Assembly: GCA_013397935.1 (NCBI GenBank)
Contig: VZRN01006407.1
Location: 814,653-878,652, forward strand
Direction of reading: 5' to 3'
Source: Dasyornis broadbenti
Taxonomy: Eukaryota; Chordata; Aves; Passeriformes; Dasyornithidae
Length of the DNA: 64,000 bases
Shown here: positions 52,901-61,900 of the stretch, piece after piece
Layout of the letters: every line of letters begins with the position of its first letter
Numbering within the stretch: the first letter of the stretch is position 1
Program-made: the position numbers and the translations under genes
The notes under the pieces: model-generated
Database searches by the model: none
Seen by the model: only the letters and a program-made list of their open reading frames with translations
What the model was told of the DNA's origin: nothing

Positions 52901-55900
52901 ACCAAAAAACCCTCTAAGTGGTCTAACTGTATTTGCAAAGTCAGAAGGTTGGTTGACAGCAGATTATTATCAGCAGCACTGCAAATTATGGTCCATTTAG
53001 CTACAAAGTGGAATCCCTCTCATATCCCTGTGAAGTTATTTCCATGGAAAATACCTTAAATGAAACTGACAAATTCGCTATTACCTTAATTTAGGATTAT
53101 CAACATATTTCTTGAACTGCTTCACATTGTTCAAAGTTTGTTCTGCCAGCTCTCTTGATGGTTCTACAATCAGTGCTTTTGGAGCATTTGGAAGGTTCTG
53201 TGCTTGAACAACTTGCGCATTTCCTAAGTGGTGGGGGGAAAAAAAAAAAAAATCACCATTAAGACAAACTACATTGCTATTCTGGAATTTTTTACTGGAA
53301 ACAAGATCTTCTATTAGTAATTAAAACCTAATAATTATAAATGCTCCATTCAAAGGTGATGTGATTGCTTTCTAAATTATGAATAACTTCAGAATAACAT
53401 TCAGGAATTACAAGTGGATGGTACTGGTCATGCAGAATAATCCGTTCTACTGCAGGGATAAAGACCTACACTGATTTTTATGATAACACTGCTGAAAAAC
53501 TCAGCGAGACTTCTTTTATCTGATGCATTTCTAAATCTAAAATATTAAAGACTATTGGTTTTAAGATTAACAAAATCTAATATACTTTAAACAAAGCACC
53601 CACATTTCTTTGTTACTGCTGTATTCGAGATCTTTCTAATAGCAATTAAAGGGATCAAAAGATGTTCTGTAACACAACCTGAATACAGAAACAGGGGAAG
53701 TTTGTAAAAATCCAACCTACCTGAGTGTTGGGATTTTACAACACTACCCTCGGGAGCCTTGCAAAGACCAACGTAGCCATCTTTTGGTGGAAACTTGAAA
53801 TCTTCTTCACCAAAATTGAATTTCAATTCAGCATTCTAGGTTTCAACAAAGTTATGTCATACACAGAGATTCAAGAGGCCACATAAAATGAAAAACAATT
53901 CAATAATGAAAAAACAGATCGACAAGGAGATGAGGAAGTTCTTTTCTTCTCCCATCTTACATATTCCTGTTCCCCAAGTTGCCACAGAAACCTTGCTGTA
54001 ACTTAAATATACCCCAACCAAACAAGGAATAAAAAGCCAACAAAAAATCAAAGCACTTTTTCTGAACTTAAGCATTTCTCTAATCACTGAAATATTTTGC
54101 TTTATCTTTATTCGTTGAGAAACAGACTCAAAAAGACTAACTCAAAGACATACTACTACATTACAGTCACGTTAAGAGTTCAGAATTAATGAAACAAGAA
54201 ATCTGACTTTCAAGTTATTTGCTTATATCAGTTGAATGACAGTATATCAAAGTCTAATATACACAACATAGCACTGGTATTAGGGACTAGTTATCCCTTA
54301 TATTTTACCCTTATCTTCAAGTACTAAAATTTGTATTTAAAATATCACAGTACTCCAGGCTAACACACACTTTGGTAACCACCTCAGTAGTGACCAGTAA
54401 ACCAAAGAAAACAGTTTACATGCACAACTGCAGTCACTGTAGGTGGCGATGCAAATTTTATACTTAAGTAGCTCATTAACAAACCCAGAACAATTATAAT
54501 CATCTTGGACATCTCTGATACTCCTAAGTTACCTTCAGTACACAAGCTGCAAAAAGTGCTTGGTTCCTTATATGCGGTGGGATTTCAAATGCAAGGCCAA
54601 GGTCCTTCCCTGAAAGTAGGGTTGGTTCTGTCAGACTCTGCAAGTGTGTGTGTTCCTCTCCCTCCCTCCCCCCGCCAGTTAAAGCATCCAAATAAAATTC
54701 CAAGGAAAGGGAATAAAACTTACCATTTTTGGAAAACTTTATTTGTCCTTTTTCTGTGTCTAGATAACACCCAATTGTATCATGCATAGTGAATTCCTGC
54801 AAAAAAAAAAAAAGTTTGTGAAACTAAGAGATTTTTAGTGCATTAAGAAGACTTATTGCTTATATTGTCAGCTTTTAGGTTTTCCCACCTGTTCCTACTA
54901 AATGCTGATTCTTGAGAGAAGCAAGTTAGATTTATTTCAGTAAGACCATTGTAAATAGAATGCGTATTTTTTTTTATTACAAATCTTCAGTAAACTGCCC
55001 AACTGATCTTAGATATTTAAACATTTATAACTGCTTTAAATTTACTTTAAAAACCAAAGACAATGACACATTTAACTCATTTACCTGGAAGTATTCTGCA
55101 TTATGGAAAACCACATTAGTCATATATTTATTAGCCAATGTAAATCTAAGCTTAGAGCACCAAACACTGTTGCGGAGCAGAAAGGCCTTGCAAAATGAAG
55201 GCCCTGTTGCCTTTTTAAAGTCCTTGCTCACTTCTGCTACTTCAGCTAACCAGAGAGCATTCTGGGAATGACTCAGCTAAACTAGAGGTAAAACACAAGT
55301 TACATAACTGGAAAACAATTGTTAGAACCAGTAAGTGCTCATACAGTGGGGTTTTGGTTGGTTACACTTGATGCGTGTTCCTATCATGGTTTATGGTGGT
55401 TGGTTAAATACATTTGCTCTGCCTCACATGTATGTAAAGTAACAAAGCAACAGTTTATGAGCCCTGGATTTTTGCAATAAAATGTCTTTGTTTATCACCA
55501 TCTTGTGGAGACCATGCCATTAACCACTGCAAAACATGGCATCAGAAACCTGTATTTTGACTATGATAAACAACTCACTCTTGAAGATGCTGCTCTATGC
55601 GCATTATGTAAACCAAGCACTTAAGTGCTTTACATAAATATCTCAAGATCTGTTAATTTTAAAGGTATTCAATAAAATCTATATATTATAAAGTGCTTCT
55701 GATCAACAGCTCAAGAGTCACTATTACACAAGCTACAATAGTCATAAAAGTTGCAAGTCTTATGGCATTGAATTCTTTAGTATCACAGAAAGACTTGACT
55801 TTCTCCTGCAATATTCATATTTACATAAATTATATTTAAACATCTGAATTCCACTGGTACATTCCACAAAAATCACAAGATATTCCCAGCAGACACTTCA

Positions 55901-58900
55901 GAAGTGTACATTAAGGTAATGGCACACCCATCACAACAGCCAAAAGTAATGCACCCTAACCATGCCTTATTAGTATTTAATAAGGCATTTTGACAGATTA
56001 CAGAGCTGTGCAATTACTTCTATTTTAATTTCTAGTAAACAGAATACAATGCCCTCACTTGGACATTCACCAAGGCATACAGATGGGTTGGTTTGCTCAA
56101 GCTAAAACTGAAGTTAATCAAGACAAATCTCAAGAGGTCAATTAACTTTTAACCTGTAACACACAGAAAAATTTTACCTTCTAAATAAGAGTCAACATAA
56201 TTGCAGTCCAATCACAATCATGTCCCAAGCTTATAACTGCTTTTAAAAAAAATCTGTTAATAAACTTTTTTTCCAAAAAAACCTCAAAGTTTCATTGTCC
56301 TTTTGCCTAGCAAACCTCTGTTAGAAGTGAGCAGTATTTCAATTGTTGACTGTAATAGCACAAAACCAACATGTAAAACTTCTAATAATATTTCTACCAA
56401 ATGCAATTCAAGCTTACCTCACCATAGCTGTCAAATTGCTTGTTGTGAGATTTCTTACCAGTGCCACCAAAGCCAAAGCCAAATTTATCAGTGCCTGAAG
56501 ACAAGACAATAGGCTTTTTATCTTTTGGTTGACAGGTTACGCTTTTTCCTCTTGGTATCACCAACTACAATCTCTAACATTACCACATAAACAAATAATA
56601 CACAGTGCTAACTACAGACTTCTGACCTGGAAGTACACCAAACTACTACTTTTGCAGCAGTACATTTATTGATTCTACTGATCTCCATTCATCTTCATTA
56701 AATAAAATTAAATAAAAGGCAGTAAGTCACAGAAGAGAAGAAAATACCGCCACTGCCAAACACTTCCCCTTACATGAAGAAAAATGTTTGTACAAAAAGC
56801 TTTCAACTCTCCAATATCAGAGAGGAGTCCATTCTCTGCAACACTAGAACAGGACTCCAGCCCTTCCACATGATTATGAAACTACCTATATGGTTCTTTA
56901 GAAGGAAACTCACCCAGATCTAGAGAAGCCTGCATGGTTGACCAACCAACTCTGCACAAGCCTTGGTCATGACAAGAAACTTCATAGTAGTATTTCCCTT
57001 TAAAAAAAAAAAACCAGAAAGGATCTAATATAACATCCAAATTCATTAAGGTGGTTTAGTCTTGCTACTTCCAAGCCCATACAAGTCTAACATTCCCAGT
57101 CCTGCTGAAAGTGTCATAAAATCCCCTACGGTGTTTATGTGAAAAGGTTGTGAGTGTACCTACGTATGGAATGAAGAAAGAGCAGGCAAAAAAGACAGAG
57201 TACACACTGAGTGGTAACGTGTGAAAGGCTCCAAAGGAGTGATATGCATGAGAGAAGAGTGGTCCTACTGAATGCACAGGAACTGATAACTCAGGACACA
57301 AGACTCTGCAAAATCAGTACCAGACCACCGGCATGTCCCAGAATTAACAACTAACTGGTTGTGCCACTTGAAGCACATCCAGCTGGCTGCAATGTACACA
57401 CAGACTACAGAATTATCTGCACGCCCCATGAGAGGAGACTGTTTAGGGTCTTTGTGAACACACACCTAGAACCACTGGAGTAGCAGGATGACTCTGCTTC
57501 TGAGTCAAGTGTTAGGGCTGGCCTCTCAACTGTTGCTGCAACCACAGAACCATGAAATTTTTGAATGCACACATCTGCATGAAGTGTGTGAGGAAACAAT
57601 TCAAAGTACTGCACGCATAGCTATTTCCTAATAAAAATGCATTCTGATAAATATTAGTTATGATTCTGCCTCCTTCAACTGAGTCTACTATTGATGACTA
57701 AAGATTTTTAGCTTTTTATATATTCTTTATTTATTTGTAGCTTTGTGGACTGTTAAATGCTTAGGCATAACTTACAGTACTTTTCCAGCTTTCTCTCCCA
57801 CAGTGAGTAAATTCTTATTGATACGTTCTTAAAATTTTGTTTAGTCTTGCCTGTTAGTTTGCCAAGGACATTTTATTTTGTACCATGTATCACAGACATA
57901 ATAAAGGCAAAGTTCAAGGACCAGGAAGAAGGATTCCAATGGGGCAGAACCCAGTAGGGAGATTATCTAACTGACTGCTCCTTAATTAGACAATATTGGC
58001 TGGATATTCTAATTGTCTGAACTTATAAAATAGCACAAATCTAATTCAGGGCATGGTTTTTCACCCTATTGTGTACCTAAAGGCTTTCAAGTAAAGGTTT
58101 GCTTTTCTAGTATCATTTTAACTTCGTTTGGGAAGGTTTGGCTCTATTTCCTGGCATCACTATCAGGGAAAAGGTAACTTACAACAGAAGAACAAAACAG
58201 GTATTTGTCATTTCAAAGTCTTAAGCTAGCAGTAAATTTGGTCAGATCGATAGGAAGTTTTTAATGCAACGATCTACATTAACAATAGGTCACAAGCAGG
58301 CCTTTCAGCTGAAACTTTTCTAGAAGAGTATTCAAAACACATCACTTTATATCTACCTTTAGTCACGCCTCTAGTTGCTCTGCATCCATGCCATTCTTTT
58401 ATCTCTCTGCTTTGACAGCACAAACCATCCGATCCAATTGCTGAAAATTACAAGATAGTTTTAGTTAAGGAGACTGCCTAACTACTTTTAAAAGAAAATT
58501 TCATGCATGCTTTCCTCTAGTTTATTCTTTTTTAGCAAGCAAATATTTTCAACAGCAGGACAACTCACCAAAAGCTGATCCTCTATCATAGGGGTTCATT
58601 TGCCATTTATTGAGCACTAAGTTTGAAAGACAGTAACAGAAAAAACATTAAATCAACAAAGCAAGCCTGGAAAACTCAAATTATAAGTTCACATTGTTTC
58701 TACAGTGTTTTGCTTAATTTTCTGGGGAAGCAGCTTTGTTCCAATGAAATTCATATGAACTCAAAATGAAGGCTTACAATTTGAAGGAGGGGCACAAATG
58801 CAGAATGTAAAGGTATTCTATGGAAGTTTAGATTATTCCATTAAGGAGAACACAGATTAAGTTACTTAAAAATGCAACTGAAAACAACAAAGACTTTTAT

Positions 58901-61900
58901 AAAATAAGGCAGTTCCACACAATTACAATCAAATTCAGCTAGAAAATATCCAAAACTACATTAAGAACAACAAACCTGAAATGCATTATTTACCATTCCT
59001 GTTCCAAGCTTACATTAAGATATGTTTCAGGCTATGAGTTAAAATGTCATTACTAAGGAGCTAAGATACATGTACACAAAATTTCTAACTTCATTTTTCA
59101 TATGTACAATAACATGCTGCAATAAAATCTATATAGGATTTAAAAGAAATAATACTGAGTGTATTTGTGTACTTATATTACATTCTCTAAAGGAAGATTT
59201 TAACTTTTTTTTTTTTACTGTCACCAGTGCAGCAGTCTCTATAATAATGAGAACTTCTATAACATCTTTAGGGTATTGTTTGTGCAGATACTGTTCACAT
59301 ACATAAAATCCAATCTATCAATACCACAGACTGGTCATGGTTATTGGCTTTACAGTTGCAAGCTTAATTAAATGGATTAACAGACCCTCAAATACTGTGA
59401 GGATATTATCATGGTTACAATCTGTTCTATATAGCTGAGTTCTGGCCCCGTGCGTTTCCTGCTCAATTCAATGTTTATTAGAACAAACCTGTAACAACTC
59501 AAGATGTTGTTATTCAATTCCAAACCTAGGCAAGTGCCAAAAGGAACACAACAGCTCTACTCAGCACAGCAGAATTGAAAGATCACACATTGTTACCCCA
59601 ACCCAGTAAGTCTGAGCCTAGAAGAGCTTCCTGCTCAAGCTCACTTATGAGGCCCAAACAAACTGCATGGTGTCACAGCTGGTCTCATCTAATCCTGCAA
59701 TAGAAACATGTTTTTTAACTCCTTTTAAGGTGGACACCACCACCACTTCACATCTTGCAAGGCACTAAACTAGTGTGGCTTTCAGAAGAACACTGAAAAG
59801 CAAGGTGTGGATCAGCCAGGCTCAAGCTGAAAGCAAGAACATTACTAAAAGTCTGCAGTCCAATGCACACCAGTTCTTTCCATGATTCCACCTGTAAACT
59901 TATATTCACTGTTTAATGAAACGCTGAACGAAGATATTCTATTTACATTATCTCGAAACTATGCAAAAAATACTTATCTAATGGCAGGTGACAAAATCAT
60001 CATGAGTAAGCAGCTTCAAATTTAAAGGGTGTGAAATATAAAAACTTACCCGCCCCTCCAGTTTTAATAGTGGCTTTTCCTTTCTTGCCTTCCATTTGGT
60101 CTTTAAGTGTTTCATAAACAATCTGGATAACTGGAATGCTGAAAGCCTAAAATGAAAAGTTACTTTCATTCCACAGTTTATACATTTATTTCCAGCCTTG
60201 TTTTTGGGTGCAATACCCAGGGCCAGAAACACTTAAAAACATTCATACATAGACGTTGGTAAAGACTATTACCAATAATGCTTAAACACATATACACATT
60301 CTCTCTGCATATTTGCATACACCCCACCTCTCATCACTTACAGACTTTTACTTTCTGCTAATTTAAATTTGATTACTTACACCAGTTTTTCCACTCCCAG
60401 TTTCAGCAGCCTGTAGGAAGAAAAATATAGAAGTTTAACCAGGACTGTAAGGACTGTTCTGGAATTCTACTTTGATAAACCAAGTTTATTTTTTAGGAAG
60501 TATTATTTTGGTTTATGGAATCAAGAACACAGAGATCCATAAAAGACATGATGAATAAGGCATACTAATCTGATACTTTCAAGGTTATTGATACTGCACC
60601 ATTGGTTTATGCAGTATCAGTCATGTTCCATAGAGGTCTATATCAGGTATTTACAGCCAGAGGGAGAGTAGATGAGATCAGACAGCCCTCATTCATGTGG
60701 CAGTGCCTGTCCAGTACTCAAAAAAAGAGCTCAAAAAACCCCAAATTCCATCTGCAAAAACAACTGGAAACACACCAGGAACTCAATGGGGCTTTTAGTT
60801 GAAGAATATACTTCCTGTTGAAGAAGGACAGGAGAGTTAATCTAACTACAGACCCCTTCTGGAAAGGGTAAAATTGATCATACAAACACCAATAAAAAGA
60901 CACAGGGTTTCTATGAATAGGACTATCCTGCATACCTACCATAAGTACATCACCACCTCCTAAGATCAGTGGGATGGATTCTGCTTGGATATCTGTAGGG
61001 AGACTACAGGAAAGAACGCATCAACACAAGTCGAAGTTATCAGCAGAAAAATAGATTTTTGCTTATATAGGAATTCACAGAAACCATGGTCATCTACAAG
61101 ATAAAGCAGATAACTCCCGGCTTGCAGTGGATTCAGCTACACCTTGATAAGAGGGCTACATCTCACATCACTATGCTAAACCATAAAAGAAACGCATTTA
61201 ACTATATATTCCTTGATCTCCTTTCTTCAAATGAGTTTTCCTTTAAAGCCACTTATGCAGCCCTCACTTACATGATCCTGTCCAAAACTGGAATAGTAAA
61301 GATAACTAAATGCAACCTGCATATTCAGACAATCACAGCTAATTAATACCATTTATATGAGAAATGAAGAACTACATACATTAAATTTGTCTCTAATGAC
61401 AACATTCCGAATGGCAATTCAAAACAAACTCTGAAGTAAAAACATTTTGGCCAAACAAGTAAGCGAACACAAGAATAACAACTTTTTTAGAAGACTGACA
61501 CACAAGCATTAAGTTTGAAAAACACAAACACAGACCGCAGTCTGGAAAACATGTACTAAACTAACATCAATTATGTGACAGTATTTCATCCAATAACCCC
61601 ATGATACATAATAAATAAAGCACAGGCACAGAGCCTTTTGTCAAACAAAAGAACGGAAGAACTGCAGTCATGCTCTCTGCTTGTCCAAGTCTAAATGTTA
61701 TCATTACAGTCACAATTTGTGTTCTTCAGTCCTTCACACTAAAGAGAAGCGCATGAGATGCAATGACAGTTTAAGGAAAACACATACTCACTTTGCTTTA
61801 ATGTGACAGCAGGGGTATTTTAAGCATGCCATACATTACTGAAAGGCAAATTAGAGTTTGCCACACTCCTACTTACAGCCAGTCCATCTCCTCCACTGCT

